This document shows, one piece after another, positions 1 to 10,878 of a stretch of DNA of 33,731 nt; within the stretch, counting starts at the first letter, position 1, and each line of letters starts with the position of its first letter. This DNA is from Didymodactylos carnosus (lineage: Eukaryota > Rotifera > Eurotatoria > Philodinida > Philodinidae). The notes under the pieces are model-generated. The model was not told where the DNA came from. It saw nothing but the letters and a program-made list of their open reading frames with translations, and did not search any database. The DNA lies in NCBI GenBank assembly GCA_905250885.1, contig CAJNOQ010001272.1, positions 1 to 33,731 on the forward strand, given 5' to 3'. Both the position numbers and the translations under genes were made by a program.

Positions 1-111
<111 letters not shown>

Positions 112-1494
112 TTAAACTCATGATTTGTGTTAAGGAACCAAGAATGCCTCCTCTCTAAAAACACATGTTTATTACGAAACCTAAAAGGGTACAGAGAATT
201 ACAACCATTTCGAAAATCGTTCTCGATTTCGGGTTTCGTACTTCGACTACGAAATCTTCTATGGTTCTGGATGGAAGCAGAGGTGTACTACTCGGTGTAC
301 GAAACCTGAAATCTAAAACTGTTTCGAAATGATTGCAGTTCTCAATACCTTTTTAGATTTCGTAATAAACATTTTTCTTTTTACAGAGTATCCTAAAAAG
401 CTTTATCTGCCGACACGCAATAGAAGGCCATGCTCTTCTATTCTGGAAGAGGGAATAGTGATTTATCACAATAAGTATTTCAACGTGAATGCTGGTGAGA
501 CGCTCAACACATTCAAACTTTCACTAAAAAGGTTATTATAAGTCGTTAAAAAGAATTTCAGTTTGGCTTCACGTTTGATGTTTTAGAGAAACGTGTTAAT
601 TATTTCTAATATGATGTGATGTTGTGACTAGAATTAAATTCAATATTCTTTTGGTTGGTTAATTCTATTACTAAAGTTCTCATTCTTTCCATTTTTGTTT
701 TTTGTTAGTTTAACGCAATGGAAGGAAATAAATATTTTCCACATTTTGATCAGATAGATGCGCTATTTTTATCCTATAATTAGTAAACATATTTAGTAAT
801 CGTAGATTTCATTGAAATATATTTTGATCCAATGTCGTCCGTCTGACTATTTGAATAAATAATTATTTGTCGAAAAAGGTATGCGCCACACAGCGTGCAA
901 TCAGACGAACGTTTAAGAAAAAAATAAAGTGTTCTGTTTGCTAATCTAAGTATAGAAAACTATACTTTTGACCACATATTTCCAAAAGAAGTTTTATTCT
1001 AACTTTTAAGGATTATGACAAAATACTTATACAAAAATTAGTTTAAAAACACATTCGGGTGTAGTAAGAGAAGTTTTTCATTGAAGTCAACCGAGTCCAA
1101 AACAAAAACGAGATAGATCATGAATCTAGGCTTCTTTTTTGGCTAAGTCAACGAAAAATCTTTCCAGTTTGAACTTATAGTGTTGGAGAGATTCATTTTT
1201 TTCTTCAGACTAACTAAGTTTTCGTAGACGTGTTATTAGTATAAAGAGTTTCTCGACTTTTCCCGAGCTTCAAAATTCGTCAATATTTTTTTGCCGGAAT
1301 ATTCATCTATATACAACATTGCATGCAACTTAATGAAACTCTTTTCCTAGTTCTCATTGTAGGGTTTCTAAAACATTCTGTTTTTGTTTTCTGGTAAAAT
1401 CTATTTTTCTCAGTTCAGGAATATTTTTAAGAAAACATAAGGTCATATATTCAGGATTAGTGCGTCGTGTTGCATTGAATTATGTGTACTAGAA
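112..1494. other. no supported gene; one weak exon-like segment
   Basis: Mostly AT-rich sequence with two short open frames (127-309 and 329-541) of unremarkable composition. One part could be an internal exon. Position 387 follows a pyrimidine-rich acceptor ending in TTTTTACAG, and the open frame runs to a possible donor (GCTG/GTGAGA) at 494-495, giving 36 codons. No family is recognisable and no partner exon was found, so I do not call a gene. Confidence 0.4.
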
Positions 1495-1701
1495 TAAGTT
1501 CTGGGTTGAAAGAGGAGAGAGTACAGTACTGCTATAAAGATCATGGTAGTATGATTTTATTATTTATAATGAATAATCTGATAGGATAATAAAATCAAAG
1601 TGTGGGAATTTGGTAAAATTCTACTACCATGATCTTTATAGCAGTACTGTACTCTCTCCTCTTTCGTCTCATAAAAACTGCTCTACCTAAGTTTTGGGTT
1701 G
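1495..1701. repeat. long nested hairpin flanked by a direct repeat
   Basis: Two 44-base arms, 1508-1551 and 1622-1665, are perfect reverse complements. Inside them a second 12-base pair (1552-1563 with 1586-1597) continues the left arm. The right strand is interrupted by 24 unpaired bases (1598-1621), and the terminal loop is 22 bases. Outside, a 14-base direct repeat (TAAGTTYTGGGTTG, 13 of 14 identical) lies at 1495-1508, touching the left arm, and at 1688-1701, 22 bases beyond the right arm. The direct repeat could be a target-site duplication around a small fold-back element. No coding sequence is present. Confidence 0.75.
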
Positions 1702-2778
1702 TATAGCTATCCCCTGAAAATTTTCCCATGCCCGATCTACCGAAAAAAGTGATTTTTGAGAGCACCATAGCTGACGAAGAAATGATAATTATTCATGAAA
1801 AAATGGTTTAGAATAAAAAATTATGGTGTCTAGCTGCTATTAGAAAAATACCCACTGTGCATAACAGAAGTATATTTACGATTATTATTTTTTTATCTTT
1901 TTTTTTGAATTTATACTTTTATGGCAAGAACATTGCAAAACATTGTTGACATAGTGAACATTTGAGCAGCTGTTTAATGATGCCATTGATCAATCAAAAA
2001 TAAAAAGAGCAGAGTTCAGTGGATTTAACAGGTAGGTTAGTGGTTACTCCTCTGTGGCTACTGTACAAATATATATAAAGATGCAACATGCAGCATATTT
2101 TTCATATAAGTCAATCCACGCCCACTGTATAGTATGAGGTAGACCGATATTTTAAGATGCTAATATTCAGTTTGTAACACGTACTAAATACTACATTAAA
2201 GAAAGAGTCTTTTGCATAGTAGAATAAACGCCTACATGATTATAAAACCGTGTTACTTTTATTTTCATAATTCCATCGACCTTCCAGGACGGATGTCAAT
2301 CCCTAGTCTATCTAATAAACGAAGACTAATTCATAATCGTATCTCGACGTTCACAACTTCATTTTCGCACCAGGGTGTAACTATATCGTGATGATGTTCA
2401 TCTTCTATTTGTACGTGAGAACGAGGACATTCTTTCTATTTTTTTTCTTTTCTTAAAAAAAACGATTCTATCTTCTATTATGATGATATTACTAATAAAA
2501 CAAAATAGAATGAACAGAAATAAAAATAAATAATATCTGTTCAATTATAAAAGGCGAAAGATAGAATAAAATTCATACACAATAGGCCAACATCTGTTAA
2601 TTAAAATAGTCATCAGTATTTACATAGTTATTTCATCAAAAACTTTCTATTCTTTAAGTATCGTTTTTCTTACAATGATGAATAAAATCTCCTTTCAAAC
2701 CACATATCATGTTCATCATATTCGCATAATCCATTTATATGTTTTTCATATTTTAGATAAAAAATTTGTTTATAAAAA
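1702..2778. other. intergenic, nothing recognised
   Basis: AT-rich sequence upstream of the GPCR start. It has no open frame of note, no recognisable repeat and no clear core promoter. Any promoter of the downstream GPCR would lie here, but no TATA box can be singled out in such AT-rich DNA. Confidence 0.5.
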
Positions 2779-5700
2779 ATGGATTTAATATATTCAACCA
2801 CTAATATCACTAATTATAAGCAAAATAATTATAAGAAAATACAAAAAGTATTATTACATATATTTCCACCCTATATGTTAATTGTGAGTATAACTGGAAT
2901 TATTGGAAATATACTCACGACCGTCATATTATCGAAACGTTCATTTTCAAGAAATTTAAATAATGGTACATTAATTTCATTAGGTATGAAATACTTAATT
3001 TTATTAAATTGAAATTGAGATTATATAGATAAAAACATTGTGTCACACGACTTTCTAAAATACTATCCATTTCAAAATATCGTATAGAAAACTCTCTTAT
3101 GAATAGCGTTTAAAAGAAATGAGATCAAGACATCGGATGTTCGTTATTAGATAGATAAAATCGAAAAAAAAATGATTTTAATCGTAGAATCAGATTTTTG
3201 TTTGAGCTCTAGAATCTATATTTCTTAAGCTGGAGTAAAAATGAATTGAAATGTAAATAATTAATTACGCTGAAATACTTTGATTCTTTATAAGATTGTC
3301 TAGAACTTTCTATAGTAAGAAAATGTTTTACTGATCGGGATGTAACCGGTATCAAAAATACGATATCGGTACCGATCACCGGTATACAGACCTCGTACCG
3401 GTACCGGCCGGTATACCGATGACCGGTTTACCGGTCGCTACCGGCTTGTCTTGATCATGTTTTGCCTAAATACAAATACTTTTTCCGTGTCATGGGTGTG
3501 AAGAAGTCTGTTAATATTCAGCGAAAAAAATCGATTACTCTTCTTTTGATCAATCACTTACGTTATCAAAGGGAATCACTTTGATTATGTATAGGTGATT
3601 TTTCACACACTCTTTTTCAACGCAAACAGCAGTGCAATACAACTTTTTAAATTAAGAAGTTTATATAACCCGACTAAGTTTAGGTAATTGGAATGAAATT
3701 TTAGTGGAAGAAATATGTCACAGATGAACTGAATTTACACGATGTTTTCCGAAAAATCATGTCATATCGCAAAATACCGACAATGTCGACCGACTGATTA
3801 TACTTCATACTAATGCCGGTATATCGGTCGGTGTTATAATTCATACCGGTACTGGTTGCACCTCTGTCTCAAGTAGAAATTTATGTTTAGGTGAAATAGA
3901 GTATTCCTTGATATTCTGAAGTAGTTTCAATCGATTTTGAATGAGTTGTAAATTTCCTTGTTTTTGGTAAACAAATAAGTTTTTTTTACCTAGTATAGGT
4001 TTTCACTAAGTTATTGAACTTTTTCTGAAAATAATTGTCGCAAGACTCGGCGTAATTGATCATCTATACTTTCATTCATTTTTTAGAACAATTTATTGTA
4101 TGTGTTCTTCTCCTGGATTCGATCTTCCGACCTTTCATACGCTGTACTTCATCGAATACAAGAGAAGAATACATGCAATAAATTGTTCTAAAAACGAATA
4201 TCTCTCCTATAAACAGATTCTATACTTTCATTCAGTTTCAGGTTTCAAAAAGGGAAAAAGAAATTGGTCAATTAATCCTCTGTAAAAACGTATTAAACGC
4301 TTTGTTACAAAGTGTGAAAGTGAAACTGTAGACGAGAATTGTGTACAGTTTCAAAAAATGTTCACATTTATTCGAATTATTTTTTTCGAACATTCGGTTA
4401 AATATTAAAAATTTCTAACTAAGTTTTCGTATACTTTTAAGTACTCCCTTTGTCATAATGTATAGTATAATTCGTTTAAATCAAATTAGATGATTTGACT
4501 TCTTGAAGGTCGATTTAAGACAATTAAAATTTCATTTTTTTCACTTATTTGATTAGGAATAAAATCGTTTTATATTACTTTTAATTTAATTTAATTTTTC
4601 AATTTAATAAAATCCTCTTTAAAAATACTGAACAGATTAGTTTTGAGCCCAATTTGACTAAAAACTCAAAACTATAAAACGAAAATAATAATTTTTTTTC
4701 AAAATTTCTTCCTTTGATATGAAGAAATTTTAAATATGATTCTGTAGAGAATAGAATAGTGACTCTTGGAAAAGAAACAAACATTAGCCCTTAGAAATCT
4801 AAATGATACAAGAAAAATACTGTTCTAGCTTTTTTTTCTACCGCAACCATAAATGTATTTTGCTTTCATGTTATATTTAGCATTGAGTGATTTATTGTTT
4901 AACATCATTCTAATTTTACGATGTATTAATGATTTTACTCGAACTAATAATGATATTATGTGTAAATCTTTATCAATGTTTTCTCATTTTGCTGAATTAT
5001 TATCTGCTTGTTTTACTGTCCATTTTACAATACAACGTTTTATCGCTGTTAAAGTACCATTGAAAGCTGCATTAAAAAGTGCCCGATTAGTAAATTATGT
5101 CATCATTTTTACATGTACAGCAATAAGTTTAATTTATTGTATTTTACTTGTTTATAATAATGAATATGACAAATGTCATGAAGAATTAACATTAAAATGG
5201 TTTATATCCGATGCTATTTTATCATTTGTTTTACCATTTTTTCTTATTGTATCGTTTAATTTACTTATTGTTTATCAAATACGAAAAAATGAAAGATCAG
5301 CAATTAGTGCTCAGTCATCAATAAATTATAAACGACCACACTTATCGACGATAATACGAGCAAAATCAATTAACAACAACAATAAAACAAAATATCAATC
5401 AGATTCGTATATTCATACACGTTTAACACCAAAACTATCGTTATTAAACAATAACAAAGGTCCTCGAAAAAAAATTTATTGTTGGAGAACAGTTCCATCA
5501 TTCGACCAAAATTCATTATCAACAGAATTTTCAATTAATCATCGTCAAGTAATTGAAGATTTTGACGTCAAAACTTGTCGATTAATACATAATGGGCATT
5601 CATTTGAACCACTAATATCAAGGGTAAAATTATTGTTTGTTTTTCTCTAAATTGTCAGTGAAAATCTTAACCCTTTACACTCGAAGACACTTTTATTATA

Positions 5701-7694
5701 GCTGCCGCTGAAATAACTATTGCATTGAAACTTACAGTTCTTTGGTACACCCATGTTATATCTGGACTTAAGTGGTGTTGCTTTGCCGCGTGGATACATG
5801 ATGTCCCTTGGAAGGGACATTCGGGTGTAACGACATGGATTTTGTATTTTTTTCATTATTATTCCGAACTTCCTTTTTTACCCTAGTGTGTTACTATGAG
5901 TTTCTTTTCAATTCTTTACTCACTGGATAAAATTTTGATAGAAACAAACGCATTTTTCTTTAATTTTTCCAAAAACGTCGTGCCCGAACTCGTTTTTCGA
6001 ATCAAGATGGTCACAACGGCGCTTCTAAACGAGCTTCTTTTTATCTCAAGGAAGAAAAGTGTGTTCGGACGTATCTTGTTTTTTAAAAAATTGAAGATAG
6101 TTTAGACGCTTCCCAATTTTATTCAGTATTTAAAACGCACTTAGATAGAATTTTTATATCGATCAGAGAAAAACGCCTTCACATTTGTCGGCGACGGCAC
6201 TGTACTCTTGGTTACATCTTTTTTTCTTCATTCGTCCATCTTCAGATATGTAGCGAGTGATCACAGAATGACCCACGCTAACAAGATGTTAAGATAAAAA
6301 AATTCACTTTTCATGTCGTTACACCCGAATGTCCCTTCCAAGGGACAGCAAATCCGCAGCGCTTTTACGCAAAGAAGAATGCTACAAAAATGTCTACTTT
6401 GATTTCATTATAAAGTACATACATACAACCAAAACTACTAACTACAAAATTAGAAAATGATTTAGTGGCTACAAGTATAGAAAATATCTAAAGCCAAAAA
6501 ATTCATTTTTGAACTTTATTCAATTTTAAAATTCAAAAATATCGGATTAAAATGGAAATTTTTTTTTTCTAATTTCAATCAAAAGTTAGGCTAATCTATT
6601 GTCCTACATTAGTAATAATCTAACTTATGGCCTGATGATCCGTTCTTTGTATAAATCTATTACAGCAATGTCCCTTGGAAGGGACGGCCGGGTGTAAAGG
6701 GTTAAGCACTTGTTTAAATTATCTTACTAATATCATGTAAGATTTCATATCGTAAGATTTCTAGAATAATCTAAGATTTCAGATTTGAATAAAAATTTTT
6801 GAACAAGAACTATCTAATGGATAAGAAAGTATAAGCTTTTTCAGTGCAAAGAAGTATGAACTGTATCCTTTTTTTCTTCTCTTTTAGATTAATAGCAGCA
6901 ATGAATTATTCTGTTATCGACAACCATTACAGTTAGCAGAAACTGAATCACTGAAATATTTGAAGCGTCAACGAACGCGTTCTAAACCATCAAAAAAACC
7001 ATTAATGTTGGATATACAACGATTTTTAAAAAAACGAGCTTTAACAACTTACAATAATAATGATTTCATACATCATCACTATTCGAATCGTGATAGTTCT
7101 ATACATTTAAGATCGTTAAAATGTAGTAAAAGTGAAATAGAAGATCAATCAATATCAAATGATGAAAACAAAGTAGCTCTTATTGATTCATTTTTAAGAC
7201 GAGCAAATATTCGAATGTCAAATCGTTCACAATATTATGGTACTGGAAAACAAGTACGAATTGCATTATCAACTCGTGTTACGCGTATGTTGATACTTGT
7301 TTCAACATGTTTTCTATTATTAAATGCTCCAACACACACTTTTATCATTGCATTGAAAGTATACACATTGACGTCTGGAACACCGATGTATGATCATCCA
7401 CTAATACATTCACATCTAACGCGAATTAATAGTACAGATAAATCATATACAAAAAATTTAGTTTTTATCAATAAACGGAATTTTACTTTAAATATGCAAA
7501 ATTTAGTGAAACGTGAAAATGTACTTAAATTTAGACGAGTCGAATTTCTATACACGTTAATATTGATAACACAATCATTATCCTATGCATCATTTTCCGT
7601 TAACTTTTTTCTCTATTCATTCTGCGGTATGAAGTTTCGTGGTGAACTAATTCATTTTCTATTCAGACGAAGAACGCATTCATCTTTATATTAA
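2779..7694 (+). CDS. rhodopsin-like (class A) G-protein-coupled receptor, 3 exons
   Basis: Spliced gene of about 584 aa that would sense an extracellular ligand, probably a peptide or amine, at the cell surface and signal through G proteins. Exons: 2779-2983, 4881-5623, 6888-7694. Boundaries follow GT-AG, and the phases (1, then 0) restore an uninterrupted frame. The first junction creates the helix-2 motif LALSDLL. Seen: helix 1 with GN near residues 34-56; helix 2; a helix-3 Cys and QRF in place of the usual D/E-R-Y; helix 4; an ECL2 Cys; helix 5 near 175-202; an intracellular loop 3 of about 245 residues; helix 6 near 449-473, reading NAP where CWxP is usual; helix 7 near 535-561 ending SVNFFLY in place of NPxxY. 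The N-terminus has an N-glycosylation sequon. The QRF and NFFLY forms occur in divergent protostome peptide receptors. The ligand cannot be told. Both introns contain mobile-element remnants. Confidence 0.9.
3335..3866. mobile_element. ACCGGT-rich hAT-like non-autonomous remnant (in GPCR intron 1)
   Basis: Both ends carry clusters of the palindrome ACCGGT and its variants: left about 3344-3447, right about 3780-3856. The ends are weakly inverted. The right end read inward is CAGAGGTGCAACC (3866-3854), and the left end at 3335-3347 matches it at 8 of 13 positions. CA-GNGGTG-type termini are typical of hAT transposons. No 8-bp target duplication is visible and there is no transposase frame, so this is an old or partial copy. 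The exact borders are uncertain. Confidence 0.4.
4063..4234. repeat. 33-bp-arm hairpin flanked by a 16-bp direct repeat (in GPCR intron 1)
   Basis: Arms 4080-4112 and 4162-4194 are reverse complements with two mismatches in 33, and weaker pairing extends inward. The loop is 49 bases. An exact 16-base direct repeat, TCTATACTTTCATTCA, sits at 4063-4078, one base from the left arm. It occurs again at 4219-4234, 24 bases beyond the right arm. The layout matches the hairpin at 1495-1701, although the direct repeats differ in sequence. That fits a target-site duplication rather than part of the element. Confidence 0.75.
5667..6705. mobile_element. non-autonomous piggyBac-type element with TTAA target duplication
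   Basis: A 1031-bp insertion (5671-6701) lies in intron 2 of the GPCR gene, bounded by TTAA at 5667-5670 and 6702-6705. Its ends are inverted: CCCTTTACACTCG on the left and CCCTTTACACCCG read inward from the right, 12 of 13 identical. TTAA target sites and termini starting CCCTTT or CCCT are diagnostic of the piggyBac superfamily. The only internal frames are about 69 codons and have no transposase features, so mobility would depend on an enzyme made elsewhere. The element also holds internal copies of its own right-end sequence, listed separately. Confidence 0.85.
5802..6347. repeat. internal inverted copies of the element end
   Basis: A 36-base sequence at 5802-5837 is repeated perfectly in reverse complement at 6312-6347. 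Each copy contains an 8-bp-stem hairpin, TGTCCCTT-GG-AAGGGACA, followed by CGGGTGTAA. The right end of the piggyBac-type element (from 6669) begins with the same 17 bases and also has CGGGTGTAA. The inner copies therefore look like element termini facing the 474-bp central segment 5838-6311. They are either subterminal repeats or the inner ends of two short element copies that trapped that segment. Confidence 0.8.
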
Positions 7695-7784
7695 TTCTAA
7701 TAATTGTCTTGAAATTTTTTTTTTTCTGATGTTTGGTTTTTATAGATGCGTCTTTAAATGAAGGAAAACCTTATTACAGTATAT

Positions 7785-7790
7785 AATAAA
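7785..7790 (+). promoter_or_regulatory. poly(A) signal AATAAA for the GPCR gene
   Basis: A canonical AATAAA lies 91 bases after the GPCR stop codon, the expected range for 3'-end cleavage of a short 3' UTR. Such hexamers are frequent by chance in AT-rich DNA, so position is the main support. Confidence 0.45.
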
Positions 7791-8261
7791 GACAGTAAAG
7801 AAATTCTGCTTCTTAGACTACACATTGCATCCTTTCAAAAGTAATATTCTCAGTTTTCTGACATCTGTCATATCACAAAACAGTAGACAAGCTTTTTTAT
7901 ATAGAATGATGAACGTTTCTCGATTCAGTACGGTTGTTTGACATAAACTATTGAATTTCCTAGTCTAAGATTATTTTAGTCTCGGAATGTTTCTTCGACT
8001 AATATATTCTAACAGCAAACTTGTGATTTCGACCCATGTGAAACACCAAAACTCTGTTTTACTTTAGAGTTTCAGCAGAGTAAACAAACAATTTTAGTTT
8101 CAAGGCACGAGTTCTATGAGTAATGAAAGTTACTATTTTGAGCTCTTTGGTAAGGTTTCTCGGTCCCTTAGGAACGAGGGATCACTGTCTGCACTTTTCC
8201 TTTTAATTATACAAAATATAGGTCCACTATATTTTTTACTAAGTGAGTAGAAAATTACGTA
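7791..8261. other. spacer between convergent genes
   Basis: Separates the 3' end of the GPCR gene (+) from the 3' end of the coiled-coil gene (-). No open frame or repeat seen. An ATTAAA on the minus strand (8207-8202) could serve as the poly(A) signal of the minus-strand gene. Confidence 0.5.
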
Positions 8262-9968
8262 TCATAAATTTTCTATCGCCCGCTGTAAAGCCATTTGCAG
8301 CCATTGGATGTTTGTTTTAGTTTCTCTAATAACTATTTCTAATTCTGTTTGCACACTTCCATGAGCTCGATAAATAGTTCTCTCGCTAAAATAACTTGAG
8401 GATGACGAGAATAGGTGTTTTGTGCTGTTGTTCTGTCATTACTCGCGACACCTCTATTATCATAATCTATTTTAAGATCGATCATTGATCGTTCAATTTC
8501 TGAAATTCTTCGACATATGGCGCGAAGACGTTCAGCCGTCTCCAGAGCAACATTCTAATAAAGATGTTAAACAAGATAATTCTTCTTGTAAACGATATTT
8601 CAAACTAGCAATGAGAACAGTCATACTCATATCTTCTTTTCCCTCAACTATCGTTTCATTCGGTTTATTATTAATCATTGTAAATGATGTGATATCAGTT
8701 TGACTGAGAAGTGAAATTTGCTCAATATTCGAACTGCTAGAAACGTTTGTGGATGAAAACGACGATGATGTTAAATAATGAGCTTGATGGTGTTGAAAAT
8801 GTATAGTCGTTAGACCATTCAAATTCGTTGTTGTCATTGTTGATGGTAAACGAGATTGTTTGGTAGTTAGATCAGATGAAAAAACAAACGTTTGTTGTAC
8901 AGGAAAAGCCGATGGTTGATGAGTACTAGTGCCTGACGGTATTATGAGACGATGACTCGATTGTGAATCGAGATCAACCATTAAATGGTTGTCGCTAATT
9001 GGATGAACATCGTGTAGTAGATTTGGTAAACGTTGGTCAGAATGAGTTAATATCGATCATGGGCTGACACCTGTACTAAACACAACGAGTGAAGTATTTA
9101 GATTCAAGTTATTATCTTTAATTGGTGACAACTCCAACTGAATGGTCGGCTCTAAATCGAACAATTGAGTACATAGTTGAAGTAGTGTTTCAAATTTCAA
9201 GGCACTGTCAGGAATAAGTCGTAGAATGTACGTCATTCCACTATCATAGTATGAAAGACACGATAGAACTTTTTTACTTTCATCACACAACAAGCTCATA
9301 TTGACATCATATTCATCACTTAACAAATTCACTAATTTTTCATTAATGGACTTTAAATCTTGTTTTATTTTGAGTGCAAGTTGCGCACAGTGTAAACGAT
9401 ATTTTGATACACAACTTTTTGATGAAAATTTACCGTATATTGCTAATAAACTAGTGTCGTCATTTTTCTTAATCAATACATCTTCATTAAAATTGAGTGC
9501 TAATGTTATTATCAATAATTCATTTTTTAATGTTTCATGACATTTTCGTAAAGATTCAATTAATTTTAAAAAATGTTTTAAATAACCATACACTTTTTTT
9601 TTCATTTTTTTTAAACGTTGAACAAAGTCACTAATAATTGATAATGAAATGTTTTGATACATATTGACCAACCGAGAGGCAACTTTCAATGCATGGTGTA
9701 ATGTGGATGCAGAATATGAGTTATTTATGAGAATAATACGCTTACGAATGATGAAAACAAATGATCAAGTGAGAATATACATTTGCAATAGAATTATCTG
9801 AATTAACTGCGCCTTCAACTGTCCTTTTAATTAATTGACCGGTGTCCAGGTGAAAGACAAACAAACATAAGTAAACTCGTATTTTAATGCATCATACTAA
9901 TATAGACTTACCAACACTCATTTTCAATGATATATTGTTTCTACTTGATTCTATCATCATTGTTTCAA
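8262..9968 (-). CDS. helical/coiled-coil protein of unknown family, possibly damaged
   Basis: Read on the minus strand: a small exon 9968-9912 after a TTTTTAG acceptor and before a GTAAGT donor, with possible starts at 9960 or 9957; a likely exon 9875-9781; then a long frame from 9740. Introns would be 36 and 40 nt, and the phases agree. The long frame gives a helical Lys/Leu-rich region (9740-9060), a Ser/Thr/Gln-rich linker (about 8990-8620) and a C-terminal coiled coil, ending with a stop at 8264-8262 after one more intron near 8425-8350. Two problems: an in-frame TGA at 9059-9057, and a frame break near 8555. Either weak-donor introns (for example 9081-8995) or mutational decay could explain them. 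A short DTG-containing beta-like stretch followed by helices loosely recalls the N-terminus of FIP200/RB1CC1 or the scaffold region of TBK1, but the match is too weak to name it. Confidence 0.55.
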
Positions 9969-10351
9969 CTAAAAACAAAACGACAAAAAGTATAACATGA
10001 TTATTTTGAGAAAAAAGACTAAAAGTGGATTTCAGATCTCTAAAAAACAGATAAATTTGTGACTGAAATATGAATTTTTGTTACATATTTCTTTATACGT
10101 TGAAGACCAGCATACTAGAGATAATTACAACTATTTTCTAAATGAACTGAATCTTTCGAAACTAAAATCAAAATTCTCAGTAGCCTTTTCAAGATTTGAA
10201 AGCCTTTTAATCTCGCAACATAATCATTTTCGAGTTTGTGTAGTAAATTAATTGATAAAACATATTATGATGTAGAAATATGAAGTATTCCCGTTCTTGT
10301 GTTCATAAGAAGAAGAAAGGATTAGATGATTTTTTTCTATTAAAACCTATA
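9969..10351. other. spacer, nothing recognised
   Basis: Lies between two minus-strand genes. It would hold the upstream exon or promoter of the coiled-coil gene, since its exon at 9968 begins with an acceptor. No open frame or repeat stands out. Confidence 0.4.
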
Positions 10352-10878
10352 TTATTTCTTACGACCCTCCTTTTTTCTTCTTGCTTCTAGTTCAACAACA
10401 GCATCAATTATTTTTCTTTGTGTTTCAAAATCTGCATATCTTGGAAAAGTAAAGAAAAAAACTGAAAATGAAAATATTATGAAACAGCTATAACAAAATC
10501 TTCTCTATATGGTTGACTACTACATAATCGTAGAACAGCATTAATGGAAAAAATTAATCTCACTATTTACAAAGAAATGAAGAATGTTTTGTTTTTATTT
10601 ATCAAAGAACAATTAACATGTCTAATATTTTCCATTTATATTTTGCTCTTATAACGTAACAATGATCAGAAAAAATAGTTATATCAAATTATCTCAACTA
10701 TTTTTAATCAAAATGCGATTCTAGTAATATATATATATATTGTAAACATCATATCAAAATAAAAACACAATGGCATAAATATACCCGACTGTATGTCCTT
10801 GTAACAAAAAAATCGACTAGATATACTAATTTGAAATACTCACAAAGTTGAATGTATTATTCCATAAATTGAAGTCAT
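10352..10878 (-). CDS. candidate ~60-aa single-pass membrane protein, 2 exons
   Basis: The stronger part is the second exon (about 10502-10352, minus strand). It encodes a Phe/Ser/Ile-rich hydrophobic segment, the motif FPRYADFETQRK, a charged helix rich in Glu and Arg, and a C-terminus ending EGRKK before TAA. This is high-complexity, coding-like sequence in an AT-rich background. Upstream, ATG at 10878-10876 opens a short exon to 10844 with a consensus GTGAGT donor. Splicing it to an AG at 10504-10503 keeps the frame and gives about 60 aa: a short N-terminus, one membrane span and a basic tail. Small mitochondrial or ER membrane subunits have this layout. I do not recognise the family. The acceptor is poor, with little pyrimidine tract, so the first exon is the less certain half. 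Confidence 0.4.

Noticed and set aside
9781..9968. Assignment of the minus-strand gene to FIP200/RB1CC1 or TBK1 from a DTG-containing strand followed by helices.
   Set aside because: The putative ubiquitin-like part is too short and lacks the middle of the fold. Similarity is limited to layout.
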